Part shown: one piece after another, positions 8,125-16,375 of the stretch
How positions within the stretch are numbered: position 1 is the first letter of the stretch
Layout: each line of letters begins with the position of its first letter
Assembly (NCBI RefSeq): GCF_026157035.1
Contig: NZ_JANJZA010000001.1
Coordinates: forward strand, 661,001-725,000
Direction: 5' to 3'
Length of the DNA: 64,000 bases
Source of the DNA: Sphingomicrobium nitratireducens
GTDB lineage: Bacteria; Pseudomonadota; Alphaproteobacteria; Sphingomonadales; Sphingomonadaceae
Position numbers and translations under genes: made by a program
Notes under the pieces: model-generated
Databases searched by the model: none
Told to the model about the DNA's origin: nothing
What the model saw: the letters and a program-made list of their open reading frames with translations, nothing else

Positions 8125-9462
8125 TCAGCCGCCCGGCAGGTCGGGCACCGGTTCCTCCTCGACCACCGGCAGGTCGCGCTCGATCGCTGCGACGGCTTCG
8201 GGCGCCTCGGCCGGCAAGCGAGTGAACCACAGGATGACAAGCGCCAAGACGCTCACGCCGCCCAGCGCGAAATAGACGTTCTGCGGCACGCTGACCGCGA
8301 TGATTCCGGTTGTCATCGCCGCGCCGATCGGACGGCCCAGATTGCTCAGCGCCATGTAGATGGTGAACTGGGTCGCCGCGACCGACGGGTTGCACAGCCG
8401 CATCGCGATGGGGATGCCCGCGACGATCAGCATCAGACCGATCGCCTCGATGCCCCAGATGATGGCGGTCAGCATGGCCTTCTCGTCCCAGCGCTCGTGG
8501 AGGAAGCCGAACCCTACCGCGAGCATCGCCAGCAGGACGAACAGGATCATCAGCGCGTTCTTCTCGCCGATCTTCGACACGCTCCACCCGCCGACCACCA
8601 TCGCGACGAGCCCGGAGGCGAGCCCGGCCGCCGACACGGTATTGGTGTAGTTGGTCTGCGACCAGCCGCCGGTCTGCGTCGTCAGGACCGGGTGGAACGT
8701 CTCCGCGACCCCGAACGGCATCGAGCTCATCATGAAGACGGCGAGGAAGGCGATGCTCGCCACGCTCAGCAGCGCGCGGAAACTATGCTTGAGCAGCGGC
8801 CACCACGCCTCGACCTGGATATGGAGGTTGCGCGGGTGCGCGGAGCCGGGCGAGAAGGGGAGAAGCTTCTCGCCCTCGCGCTCGCGCACGACCATGCCGA
8901 ATACGAGCACCGTGCCCACCGTCACGGCCGCGGCCACGTAGGCGGCCGATATGCCGACGTTTGCGATCAGTTGCCCACCCGCGAAGGCGGCTGCCGAGAT
9001 GCCGAGCGTCGAGGCGCCGAACATCAGGCCCGCGGCGACCGCGCGTTCCTCTTCGCGCAGGATGTCGACCGACAGGCCGTCGATCCCGACGTCTTGCGTC
9101 GAGGCAGCGAAACCCGCCGCGAGTGCCATGGCGGACAGGAGCGCGACGTTGCCGACCGGGGGCTCGATTACGGCGCTGGCGAGGAACACGAGGACCAGCA
9201 GGCTCTGCGCGCCGATGATCCAGGCGCGCCGGCGGCCCATCGGCAAATAGGTGTAGCGGTCCATCACGAAGGCGGTGAGGAACTTCCAGATCCACGGCAG
9301 CATGTAGGCCGAGACGACCTGTCCGGTGGCGATGGTCGAGCCGCCATTGGACGCGATCCAGGCCGGAACGGCGGTCAGGAACAGGCCGGTCGGCACGCCC
9401 TGTGTGAAATAGAAAGCGAGCACCATCGACAGGCGCAGCCACTTGTTCTGATCCAGGATCAT
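8125..9462 (-). CDS. AmpG-like MFS transporter
   Basis: A 445-residue membrane protein of the major facilitator superfamily with about 12 hydrophobic segments. The first helix reads MVLAFYFTQGVPTGLF, typical of AmpG-family permeases, which import muropeptides or related solutes. DRYTYLPMGRRRAWI in the loop between helices 2 and 3 is the MFS DRxxxxxxGRRR signature. DVGIDGLSVDIL further on is also AmpG-like. The ATG at 9462 follows a GGGGGAC site; longer in-frame starts would put a charged, non-helical leader ahead of the first helix. Substrate not proven by sequence. Confidence 0.82.
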   Translation of the reverse strand: MILDQNKWLRLSMVLAFYFTQGVPTGLFLTAVPAWIASNGGSTIATGQVVSAYMLPWIWKFLTAFVMDRYTYLPMGRRRAWIIGAQSLLVLVFLASAVIEPPVGNVALLSAMALAAGFAASTQDVGIDGLSVDILREEERAVAAGLMFGASTLGISAAAFAGGQLIANVGISAAYVAAAVTVGTVLVFGMVVREREGEKLLPFSPGSAHPRNLHIQVEAWWPLLKHSFRALLSVASIAFLAVFMMSSMPFGVAETFHPVLTTQTGGWSQTNYTNTVSAAGLASGLVAMVVGGWSVSKIGEKNALMILFVLLAMLAVGFGFLHERWDEKAMLTAIIWGIEAIGLMLIVAGIPIAMRLCNPSVAATQFTIYMALSNLGRPIGAAMTTGIIAVSVPQNVYFALGGVSVLALVILWFTRLPAEAPEAVAAIERDLPVVEEEPVPDLPGG

Positions 9463-9612
9463 CGCGAAGTCCCCCGAGCGAAGGGCGACGATGCAAGCGC
9501 GGGCGGGAAAAGGCAAATCTGCACTTTTGGGGGATGCGGCAGCGAATGCGTGTTGACACAAGCGCGGCTTGCCTTCTAAGCGCCGCCCCCTACCTAGCGA
9601 TCACGCTCCTGT

Positions 9613-9699
9613 GCCCAGGTGGCGGAATTGGTAGACGCACCGTCTTCAGGTGGCGGCGCTCGAAAGGGCGTGGAGGTTCGAGTCCTCTCCTGGGCACCA
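9613..9699 (+). tRNA. tRNA-Leu (anticodon CAG)
   Basis: Class II tRNA of 87 bases. The acceptor stem pairs GCCCAGG (9613-9619) with CCTGGGC (9689-9695); discriminator A and an encoded CCA follow. The D arm TGGCGGAATTGGTAGACGC and the long variable arm are typical of leucine tRNA. The anticodon CAG is at 9647-9649 in loop TTCAGGT, and the T arm contains GGTTCGAGTCC. It stands alone between the AmpG-like gene and the PilZ gene. Confidence 0.97.
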
Positions 9700-9727
9700 T
9701 TTCTTCGCAACGAGTCGACGGGCGATT

Positions 9728-10030
9728 CTAGCTGCCGCAGCCCATTCGACTGGCGATCAGCGCGAGCACCGAAGGGTGCAGCGTGTGCTCGAAAGACACG
9801 CCTGCAGTCCAGCCGTCGGTCCAGCGGACGCGCGCCGGGAGGCTCTCGATTCCCGGCAGGCCGATCCAGCAATGATCGCCCACCTGCATGGTGCGCGCGA
9901 TCTCGATGCGGCAACCGCCGGTCGACAGGTCGAGGATAGATGCCGGGTAGCGCGGACGCCCCGGCTCGCGCAGGCGCACGTCGCCGTTCATCGTCTGGCG
10001 TTCGGTCTGGCGTCCGTTGGACAAATTCAT
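9728..10030 (-). CDS. PilZ domain protein
   Basis: A 100-residue single-domain protein. RPRYPASILDLSTGGCRIEI carries the PilZ pattern: an arginine-rich lead followed by D-x-S-x-x-G, the c-di-GMP contacts, then WIGLPGIESLPARVRWTDG and SFEHTLHP, matching the family's beta-barrel strands. The ATG at 10030 follows AGGGAG. No output domain is attached, so it could act as a stand-alone adaptor. The classical RxxxR is not perfectly clear (RLREPGRPR), so c-di-GMP binding is likely but not certain. Confidence 0.82.
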   Translation of the reverse strand: MNLSNGRQTERQTMNGDVRLREPGRPRYPASILDLSTGGCRIEIARTMQVGDHCWIGLPGIESLPARVRWTDGWTAGVSFEHTLHPSVLALIASRMGCGS

Positions 10031-10185
10031 CGGGCCGCTCCCTTGTCGGTTCCAACGCGCACCCTCTGCGGGACGCGATTTCGATCCCGAGCCGGAACAA
10101 TCTAGCGCGCAGATCGCAAAAATAGGGTTAACGGCGGGCCCGTTCCGGCTTGGACTCGGGAAGCGCGCGCGGCTAGGGGTTGGGC

Positions 10186-10707
10186 ATGACGCTCTACGCA
10201 ATCGGAAATGACGCGCCGCAGCTGGGCGAGGGCGCCTGGGCCGCACCTTCGGCAGACCTGATCGGCGACGTGCGGCTGGGCGCGCGCGCGAGCGTCTGGT
10301 TCGGTGCCGTCATCCGCGCCGACAACACCCCCATCATCCTCGGCGAGGAGACCAATTTCCAGGACGGCGCGATCGGCCATTCGGACCCGGGCGCGCCCTT
10401 GACCCTCGGCGCTCGCGTGACCGTCGGACACCAGGCGATCCTCCACGGCTGCACCATCGGCGACGAGGCGCTGGTCGGCATGGGGGCGCGCATCCTCAAC
10501 GGTGCGGTGATCGGCGCGCAGTCGATCGTGGGCGCAGGTGCGCTGGTCACCGAGGGCAAGGAATTCGCCGCGCGCAGCCTCATCGTCGGCTCGCCCGCCC
10601 GCGTCGTGCGCACGCTCACCGACGAGCAGGTCGAGATGCTGCGCGTGTCCGCCGCCCACTACGCCGAAAAGGCCGCCCGTTACGCTGCGGAGCTGCGCGA
10701 GGCTTGA
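10186..10707 (+). CDS. Gamma-carbonic anhydrase family protein
   Basis: A 173-residue left-handed beta-helix protein with hexapeptide repeats (for example LGARASVWFGAVIRAD, IILGEETNFQDGAIGH). The conserved NFQDGAIGH and TVGHQAILHGC segments supply the histidine metal ligands of the gamma class. Family members hydrate CO2 or act as metal-binding assembly factors; activity of this one is not proven. The ATG at 10186 is chosen over a TTG six bases upstream; AGGGG precedes it. It is divergent from the PilZ gene and 32 bases upstream of the pirin gene. Confidence 0.9.
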   Translation: MTLYAIGNDAPQLGEGAWAAPSADLIGDVRLGARASVWFGAVIRADNTPIILGEETNFQDGAIGHSDPGAPLTLGARVTVGHQAILHGCTIGDEALVGMGARILNGAVIGAQSIVGAGALVTEGKEFAARSLIVGSPARVVRTLTDEQVEMLRVSAAHYAEKAARYAAELREA

Positions 10708-10739
10708 GGCGAGGGGGAAGCGTCCCCATCTCTCCAGCC

Positions 10740-11435
10740 ATGATCGACATCCGCCCCTTCGCCTCGCTCGGCCACGCCGACCATGGCTGGCTAGACGCCC
10801 GCCACCATTTCAGCTTCGCCAACTATCACGATCCCGAGCGCATGGGCTGGGGCGCGATCCGCGTGTGGAACGACGACCGCATCGCGGCCAGGAGCGGCTT
10901 TCCCCCCCACCCGCACCGCGACATGGAAATCGTCACCTATGTCCGCACCGGTGCGATCAGCCACCAGGATTCGATGGGCAACAAGGGCCGCACCGGCGCT
11001 GGCGACGTGCAGGTGATGAGCGCAGGCACCGGCGTGATGCATGCCGAATACAACCTCGAGGACGAGGAGACGACGCTGTTCCAGATCTGGATCGAGACCG
11101 ACAAGCCGTCCGCGTCGCCGCAATGGGGCCAGATGCCCTTTCCCAAGGAGGAGCGCGAGGGCGCATTCCAACTGCTCGCCAGCGGGACCCACGACGACGG
11201 CGCTCTCACCATTCATGCTGACGCCAGCATCCTTGGTGCAACGGTGAAGGGCGGCGGCGCGGTGACGTACGAGGCCGACCCGTCGCGCCACCTCTATCTC
11301 GTCGCGTCTGCACCGGTGCGGGTCAACGGGGTGGAGGCGGGGCCGCGCGACGGCGTCGCGATCACGGGCGAGACCGAAATTCGCGTCGAATCGCAGAGAG
11401 ATGAGGCGGAAATCGTCCTTGTCGACGCTCGCTAG
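10740..11435 (+). CDS. Pirin family protein
   Basis: A 231-residue bicupin. The N-terminal cupin has the pirin signatures PPHPHRDMEIVTYVRTG (His metal ligands) and GAGDVQVMSAGTGVMHAE, followed by LFQIWIETD. The C-terminal cupin is more divergent, as in E. coli YhhW, which has quercetin dioxygenase activity. The ATG at 10740 is selected because MIDIRPF matches the usual start. It follows the gamma-carbonic anhydrase gene at 32 bases, suggesting one transcript. Role may be enzymatic or regulatory. Confidence 0.9.
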   Translation: MIDIRPFASLGHADHGWLDARHHFSFANYHDPERMGWGAIRVWNDDRIAARSGFPPHPHRDMEIVTYVRTGAISHQDSMGNKGRTGAGDVQVMSAGTGVMHAEYNLEDEETTLFQIWIETDKPSASPQWGQMPFPKEEREGAFQLLASGTHDDGALTIHADASILGATVKGGGAVTYEADPSRHLYLVASAPVRVNGVEAGPRDGVAITGETEIRVESQRDEAEIVLVDAR

Positions 11436-11509
11436 GCCGCAACGGGATTGACTCGCGCGCACCGCCCCTGCGAGGGCAGCGCCAATTCGTTTTCCGGGAG
11501 GGTTTGAAG

Positions 11510-12712
11510 TTGTCGACTAGGGTTTGGGCGGTCCGGCTCGCGCTGGCCACCGTGGGCATGACCGCCGTTCCGGCGGCCTTCGCCGCGCAGGAAGCTGCGC
11601 CCGCCGGGCAGGGCAATGTCGTCGCCATCCCCGCGCCCGGGAGCGGGACACAGCAGCAGACGGAGGACGCGGTCGGTCCGGACAGCCTGCGCGACTTCTC
11701 GCTCGGCGGGACACCGGCCCGGACGCCGCGCCCCGCGCCCGCGCCGGCCCCCGCCCCCGCGCCGAGCCCTGCGCCGACGCCTGCAAGGCCGGACCCAGCC
11801 TCCAGTGCGCCGACTCCCGCGCCCGCGCCGGCTAGTTCGGCTCCGACGCCCTCACCCGTCATCGCGCCCGATACGCCGGTCTCCAGCGACGGTTCGCAAG
11901 TCGCGCCCGCCCCGCTCGAACCGCCCGTTCTCGACGACGACCTGCTCGATGCGCCGATGTCGGGGCAGCCTGGCCTCGCCGGAACCGAAAGCGATGCGAC
12001 GATGGGACCCGAAAGCGCGTTTGTGACGTGGTGGTGGATCGCCGCGCTGCTGGCGGCGGGCGCTGCCGGATACTGGTGGTTTTCGCGCCGGAAGCGCGAG
12101 GAACTGGCGTTCGAGGGCCCCTCGATCGCAGAGCGAGTCGCCGCGCCGCTCCCGGAGCCTGCGCCGGCTCCGGCGCCCGCTCCCGCGCAACCCGCAACCT
12201 CGGGCCTCATCTCGACGCGTATCCTGCCGGAACTCCATGTCGAAGCGCGAGCGACCCGTGCGACGCTGACCGAGAGCGAACTGCTGATCGACTACGACTT
12301 GATGATCGCCAATCGCGGCGCCGGGGCGGCACGCGCGCCGACGATCGACGTCGCGCTGATCATGGCCGGCGCCCGTCAGGACCAGGCCATCGAGGCCTTT
12401 CTGGGCCATCCCGATCTCGGCAAGGGCAAGCCGCCCGCACCGGTCATCGAACCTTATTCGGACATCGCCCTGCGCGGAACGGCGCGCCTCGCGCTCGCCC
12501 AGGCCCAGATCGCGGTCGTCGAGGGGCGCCAGCTGCTTCTTCCGATGCTTGCCTTCGCGATCCGCCACGCCGGCCAGTCGCCTGCCGAAAAGCCCGCAGC
12601 TCGCGGCGTCTTCCTCGTCGGGCGAAAGGGCGGGGAGGGGGGGCGCATGGCGCCGCTGCGCGCCGACAAGGGCCCGCGCATCTTCCGCGACCTCGACGTT
12701 CGCCGTCAGTAG
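11510..12712 (+). CDS. Pro/Ala-rich single-pass membrane protein, unknown function
   Basis: I do not recognise the family. The product (about 400 residues) has a signal peptide ending near AFA-A, a low-complexity Pro/Ala linker with repeated PAPAPAP units, a membrane helix around WWWIAALLAAGAAGYWWF followed by RRKRE, a second PAPAPAP stretch, and a C-terminal globular domain of about 190 residues beginning near LISTRILPELHVEAR. That domain looks like an Ig-like or BatD-type beta domain but I cannot assign it. Start choice: TTG codons occur at 11504 and 11510; GGGAGGG at 11496-11502 is spaced correctly (7 bases) only for 11510. Confidence 0.65.
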   Translation: MSTRVWAVRLALATVGMTAVPAAFAAQEAAPAGQGNVVAIPAPGSGTQQQTEDAVGPDSLRDFSLGGTPARTPRPAPAPAPAPAPSPAPTPARPDPASSAPTPAPAPASSAPTPSPVIAPDTPVSSDGSQVAPAPLEPPVLDDDLLDAPMSGQPGLAGTESDATMGPESAFVTWWWIAALLAAGAAGYWWFSRRKREELAFEGPSIAERVAAPLPEPAPAPAPAPAQPATSGLISTRILPELHVEARATRATLTESELLIDYDLMIANRGAGAARAPTIDVALIMAGARQDQAIEAFLGHPDLGKGKPPAPVIEPYSDIALRGTARLALAQAQIAVVEGRQLLLPMLAFAIRHAGQSPAEKPAARGVFLVGRKGGEGGRMAPLRADKGPRIFRDLDVRRQ

Positions 12713-12722
12713 GCGGCGCGCC

Positions 12723-13343
12723 TCAAGTCAGCGGCGGCGCATTATAGCTGTGCCAGGCGAGGATTGCGGCAGCCCCGCGATGCGGACGCCAGGGTTCGGC
12801 CCATTCGCGCACCAGCTTCTCGGGCGGGCGCTCCTGCCGCTCGAGCATCCGTCCCAGTTCGATCTGCACGGCAAGGTCGCCTGCGGGAAACGCATCCGGC
12901 CGCCCTTCGGCGAACAGCAGGTAGATTTCCGCCGACCAGCGGCCGATGCCCTTGATCTTGGTGAGCTGGGCGATCGCTTCCTCGTCGTCCGCGGGCAGGG
13001 AGTGGAGGTCGAGTTCGCCCGAGTGCACGAGCCCTGCGAGGCTCCTCGCATAGCCCGCTTTCTGCCGCGAAAGACCCGCCGCGCGCATCTCCTCGTCGCT
13101 GGCGAGAGAAATGGCTTCAAGGTCGGGATCCTCGCCATATCGGGCGACGAGCTTGTTCCACATCGAATTGGCCGCCGCGACGCTGACCTGCTGCCCGACG
13201 ATGGTGCGCAGCAGCGTGACGTGCCCGGTCGGACGCAGTCGAGGCTCGGGCCGTCCGTGCGTCTCCATCGCCCGTGCGAACGCCGGCTCGCACCCGGCCA
13301 GCGCGTCGAGGCACTTGTCGAGGCTGGCCTGCGTGGCGACCAT
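12723..13343 (-). CDS. DNA-3-methyladenine glycosylase II (HhH-GPD)
   Basis: Base-excision repair glycosylase of the AlkA type, which releases alkylated purines. The 206-residue protein has TIVGQQVSVAAANSMWNKL at about 46-64, the helix-hairpin-helix LTKIKGIGRWSAEIYLL, and the catalytic Asp in FPAGDLAVQ. Its short length lacks the N-terminal domain of E. coli AlkA, like many bacterial MAG-type enzymes. The ATG at 13343 overlaps the rlmB stop by one base (TGATG), so it is translationally coupled to rlmB. A longer frame running on upstream is a shadow of rlmB and phoB. Confidence 0.9.
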   Translation of the reverse strand: MVATQASLDKCLDALAGCEPAFARAMETHGRPEPRLRPTGHVTLLRTIVGQQVSVAAANSMWNKLVARYGEDPDLEAISLASDEEMRAAGLSRQKAGYARSLAGLVHSGELDLHSLPADDEEAIAQLTKIKGIGRWSAEIYLLFAEGRPDAFPAGDLAVQIELGRMLERQERPPEKLVREWAEPWRPHRGAAAILAWHSYNAPPLT

Positions 13344-14086
13344 CAGCGGGCGACGCGCGCGGCGTAGAGCGAAATGGCGGCCGCGTTCGACACGTTGAGG
13401 CTCTCCATCGCGTCGGAAATCGGCAGCTTGGCGAGTGCGTCGCAATGGTCGCGCACATTGGCGCGCATGCCGGGGCCTTCCGCGCCCAGCACCAGCGCCA
13501 CCCGCTGCGGCCCGAGCGCTTCGGCCAGCGTCTGCGTCGCTTCGCCCGTCAGCCCGATCCGCCAGAAGCCGGCTTCCGCCATTTCCTCGAGCGCGCGGTT
13601 GAGGTTGACCACCCGCACCCACGGCACCGTCTCGAGCGCTCCCGACGCGGCCTTGGCCAGTGCGCCGCCTTCGGGGGGCGCGTGGCGGTCCTGCGTGACG
13701 ATCGCAGCGACGTCGAACGCGGCGGCCGAGCGCAGGATCGCGCCGACATTGTGCGGATCGGTGACCTGGTCGAGGACGAGGATGATTGCCTCGTCGCCGG
13801 CTTCGGCGAGCACGTCTCCCAGCCACATTTCCTCGAGCGGCTCGCACTCGATCACCACGCCCTGGTGCGGCGCGTCGGCTGGGACGAGCCGCGCGAGGTC
13901 GGGCGCTTCGGCCATCACGACCTGCACGTGCGGGGGAAATTGCATGAAATTGGCCGCCTCGCGCGTCGCCCAGGCCTTCAGGACCGTGCGGTCCGGATTG
14001 TCGAGCGCGGCAGCGACGGCGTGCTTGCCCCAGAAGCGGGGACGATTGGGGTTCGAGCCACCCCGGGATTTGCGTTTGCGGGCCAT
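13343..14086 (-). CDS. rlmB: 23S rRNA (guanosine-2'-O-)-methyltransferase, TrmH/SpoU family
   Basis: A 247-residue SPOUT methyltransferase. The basic N-terminus MARKRKSRGG and FWGKHAVAAAL begin the substrate-binding domain; ILVLDQVTDPHNVGAILRSA is SpoU motif 1, VALVLGAEGPGM motif 2 and ISDAMESLNVSNAAAISLY motif 3, forming the trefoil-knot SAM site. RlmB methylates G2251 of 23S rRNA in E. coli; assignment to RlmB rather than another TrmH relative is by architecture. It lies 36 bases after phoB and is coupled to the glycosylase gene downstream. Confidence 0.88.
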   Translation of the reverse strand: MARKRKSRGGSNPNRPRFWGKHAVAAALDNPDRTVLKAWATREAANFMQFPPHVQVVMAEAPDLARLVPADAPHQGVVIECEPLEEMWLGDVLAEAGDEAIILVLDQVTDPHNVGAILRSAAAFDVAAIVTQDRHAPPEGGALAKAASGALETVPWVRVVNLNRALEEMAEAGFWRIGLTGEATQTLAEALGPQRVALVLGAEGPGMRANVRDHCDALAKLPISDAMESLNVSNAAAISLYAARVAR

Positions 14087-14122
14087 GGCCGCCCCATGCC
14101 GCCTCGCGGCGTCGCTGGCAAG

Positions 14123-14824
14123 CTAGGCCGAGCCCTCGGCGTCGAGCGCGTAGCCGGCGCTGCGCACGGTGCGGATGAGGTCGCTGCCGCCATTGGCGCC
14201 CAGTGCGATGCGCAGGCGGCGGATATGGACGTCGACCGTGCGCAGCTCGATATCCTCGCTGTGCGGCCACACGGCCTCGAGCAGTTGCTGGCGCGAGAAG
14301 ACGCGACCCGGATTCTCGAGGAAGTGACGCAGCAGGCGATATTCGGTGGGCCCGACGTCGATCGGCTCGCCGTCGCGGCGTACGCGGTGCGCGGCGAGAT
14401 CCATCTCGATGCCGGCGTAATCGAGCTTCTCGGCGGCGATGGCGGGGCGCACGCGGCGCAAAACGGCGCTCGCTCGCGCGACCAGTTCCTTGGGACTGAA
14501 CGGCTTGGTGATGTAATCGTCCGCGCCCGTCTCCAGCCCGCGAATGCGATCGTCCTCTTCGCCTCTGGCGGTGAGCATGATGATCGGCAGGTTGGCCGTG
14601 TCCTGGCGGCGGCGCAGGCGGCGGCACACCTCGATGCCGCTGATCCCCTCGATCATCCAGTCGAGGATGACGATGTCGGGATTGATCTCATCGGCCAGGA
14701 TCAGCGCTTCCTCGCCGTCTCCGGTGCGAGTGACGTCGTAGCCGGCGCGGTCGAAGGTGAACCCGATCAGGTCGGCCAGCGTCCGGTCGTCCTCGACGAG
14801 GAGAAGGCGCTTGGTCTGCATCAT
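14123..14824 (-). CDS. phoB: Phosphate regulon response regulator
   Basis: PhoB is activated by PhoR phosphorylation under phosphate limitation and binds Pho boxes. The 233-residue protein has a receiver domain (LLLVEDD at 7-13, phospho-acceptor Asp in VILDWMIEGISG, conserved Lys in ITKPFSPKELVAR) and an OmpR-type winged helix (VGPTEYRLLRHFLE, VDVHIRRLRIAL). Gene order phoR-pstS-pstC-pstA-pstB-phoU-phoB supports the name. A Pho box before pstS at 20152-20180 makes autoregulation through the operon likely. Confidence 0.96.
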   Translation of the reverse strand: MMQTKRLLLVEDDRTLADLIGFTFDRAGYDVTRTGDGEEALILADEINPDIVILDWMIEGISGIEVCRRLRRRQDTANLPIIMLTARGEEDDRIRGLETGADDYITKPFSPKELVARASAVLRRVRPAIAAEKLDYAGIEMDLAAHRVRRDGEPIDVGPTEYRLLRHFLENPGRVFSRQQLLEAVWPHSEDIELRTVDVHIRRLRIALGANGGSDLIRTVRSAGYALDAEGSA

Positions 14825-14849
14825 AGCCAGGGTCCCCCTTTTTCGCTTT

Positions 14850-15524
14850 CTATCCCAGCCGCTCGGCCATGTTCTCGCCGGTGGCCGCGTAATAGACCAT
14901 CTCGGCGATATTGGTGGCGTGGTCGCCGACCCGTTCGAGATTCTTGGCGACGAACAGCAGGTGCGCGGCCTCGCTGATCTGCTTGGGATTCTCGATCATG
15001 TGGGTGACCAGCGTGCGGAAGATCGAATTGTAGAAATCGTCGACCTTCTTGTCGCGCTCGTACACCTCGCGTGCCGCCTCGGCATCGCGCGCGACGAAGG
15101 CGTCGAGCACGTCGTGCACCATCTCGGTCGCGATGCGCGCCATTTCGGGCATCAGCGAAAGCGGCTCGATGGTGCGGTTCTCAATTTCGGGAACGCGCTT
15201 GGCGATATTCTTGGCATAGTCGCCGATGCGCTCCACAACGCCCGAGATCTTGAGCGCGGCGACCACGTCGCGAAGGTCGGCGGCCATCGGCGCGCGCAAG
15301 GCGATCAGCTGGATCGCGCGGCGCTCGGTTTCGATCTCGAGCGCATCGATCTTCTTGTCGTCGGTGACGATCTGCTTGGCGGTTTCCTCGTCGCGCTGGA
15401 CGAGGCAGCGCATCGCCTCGCGGATCGCGTGCTCCGCCATCCCGCCCATCTCCGAGATGAGCGCGCGCAGGCGGTTGAGATCGTCGTCGAACGCCTTGAG
15501 CGTGTGTCCGGTACCGTTGTCCAT
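14850..15524 (-). CDS. phoU: Phosphate signalling protein PhoU
   Basis: PhoU links the PstSCAB transporter to PhoR and keeps the regulon off when phosphate is plentiful. The 224-residue all-helical protein carries two PhoU repeats; ERIGDYAKNIAKRVPE in the first and ERVGDHATNIAEMVYY in the second are the metal-cluster motifs (E/D-x-x-x-D-x-x-x-N). The ATG at 15524 is eight bases from GGGGGAG. Placed 17 bases after pstB and 25 bases before phoB. Confidence 0.96.
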   Translation of the reverse strand: MDNGTGHTLKAFDDDLNRLRALISEMGGMAEHAIREAMRCLVQRDEETAKQIVTDDKKIDALEIETERRAIQLIALRAPMAADLRDVVAALKISGVVERIGDYAKNIAKRVPEIENRTIEPLSLMPEMARIATEMVHDVLDAFVARDAEAAREVYERDKKVDDFYNSIFRTLVTHMIENPKQISEAAHLLFVAKNLERVGDHATNIAEMVYYAATGENMAERLG

Positions 15525-15541
15525 CGTATGCACTCCCCCGA

Positions 15542-16369
15542 TCAGCCGTAGCGACCGGTGATATAGTCCTGCGTGCGCTTGGCCCGCGGGTTGGTGAAGA
15601 TGTCGCTGGTGCGTCCGTATTCGACCAGCTCGCCGAGGTGGAAGAAGGCGGTGCGCTGCGAGACGCGCGCGGCCTGCTGCATGTTGTGGGTGACGATCGC
15701 GATCGCATACTTGCCGCGCAGTTCGTGGATCAGCTCCTCGATCTTGGCAGTGGCGATCGGGTCCAATGCCGAGCAGGGCTCGTCCATCAGGATGACTTCG
15801 GGGTCGACCGCGATCGCGCGCGCGATGCACAGTCGCTGCTGCTGGCCGCCCGACAAGGCGGTGCCGCTATCTTCGAGGCGATCCTTTACCTCTTCCCACA
15901 GGCCGGCACGCTTCAGCGACTTCTCGACGATCGCGTCCATCTCGGCCTTGCCCGAGGCGAGGCCGTGAATGCGCGGGCCGTAGGCGATGTTCTCGTAGAT
16001 CGACTTGGGGAAGGGGTTGGGTTTCTGGAACACCATGCCGACGCGCGCGCGCAGTTGGACCACGTCCATGCGGGGCGCGTGGATGTCCTCGCCGTCGAGC
16101 TCGATATGACCGGTCACGCGCGCGATCGGGATCGTGTCGTTCATCCGGTTCAAGGTGCGAAGGAAGGTCGACTTGCCGCAGCCCGACGGGCCGATGAAGG
16201 CGGTGACCTTGTCGTCGTGAATGTTGATCGACACGTCCTTGATGGCGTGTTTCTCGCCATAATAGACGTTGACGTTCTCGGCCTTCATCTTGGGCGTCTT
16301 GCCGCTGTCCAGGTCGGACGGGGCAATCGGCATCTGGGCCTCGGGAGCGGTGGTGTCGTTCATGAGCAT
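15542..16369 (-). CDS. pstB: Phosphate ABC transporter ATP-binding protein
   Basis: Cytoplasmic ATPase of the PstSCAB high-affinity phosphate importer. Of 275 residues, the first ~30 are a variable lead; Walker A is GPSGCGKST, the Q-loop is in [16 protein letters not shown] (PstB hallmark), the ABC signature [14 protein letters not shown], Walker [13 protein letters not shown] and the switch His in [13 protein letters not shown]. Starts at 16369 and 16363 are both possible. The gene begins six bases after pstA. Confidence 0.97.
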   Translation of the reverse strand: MLMNDTTAPEAQMPIAPSDLDSGKTPKMKAENVNVYYGEKHAIKDVSINIHDDKVTAFIGPSGCGKSTFLRTLNRMNDTIPIARVTGHIELDGEDIHAPRMDVVQLRARVGMVFQKPNPFPKSIYENIAYGPRIHGLASGKAEMDAIVEKSLKRAGLWEEVKDRLEDSGTALSGGQQQRLCIARAIAVDPEVILMDEPCSALDPIATAKIEELIHELRGKYAIAIVTHNMQQAARVSQRTAFFHLGELVEYGRTSDIFTNPRAKRTQDYITGRYG

Positions 16370-16375
16370 GTCTGC

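Noticed and set aside
9613-9727. tRNA-Leu 3' end as an integration site
   Set aside because: No integrase, direct repeat of the tRNA end or foreign composition follows.
11730-12190. Repeated GCGCCGGCCCC-type units, considered as a repeat array
   Set aside because: They encode Pro/Ala linkers inside a reading frame; there are no regular spacers, so neither CRISPR nor mobile repeat.
12723-14627. A 634-codon minus-strand frame
   Set aside because: Only its last 206 codons are a real gene (the DNA glycosylase). The rest reads through rlmB and phoB in a wrong frame.
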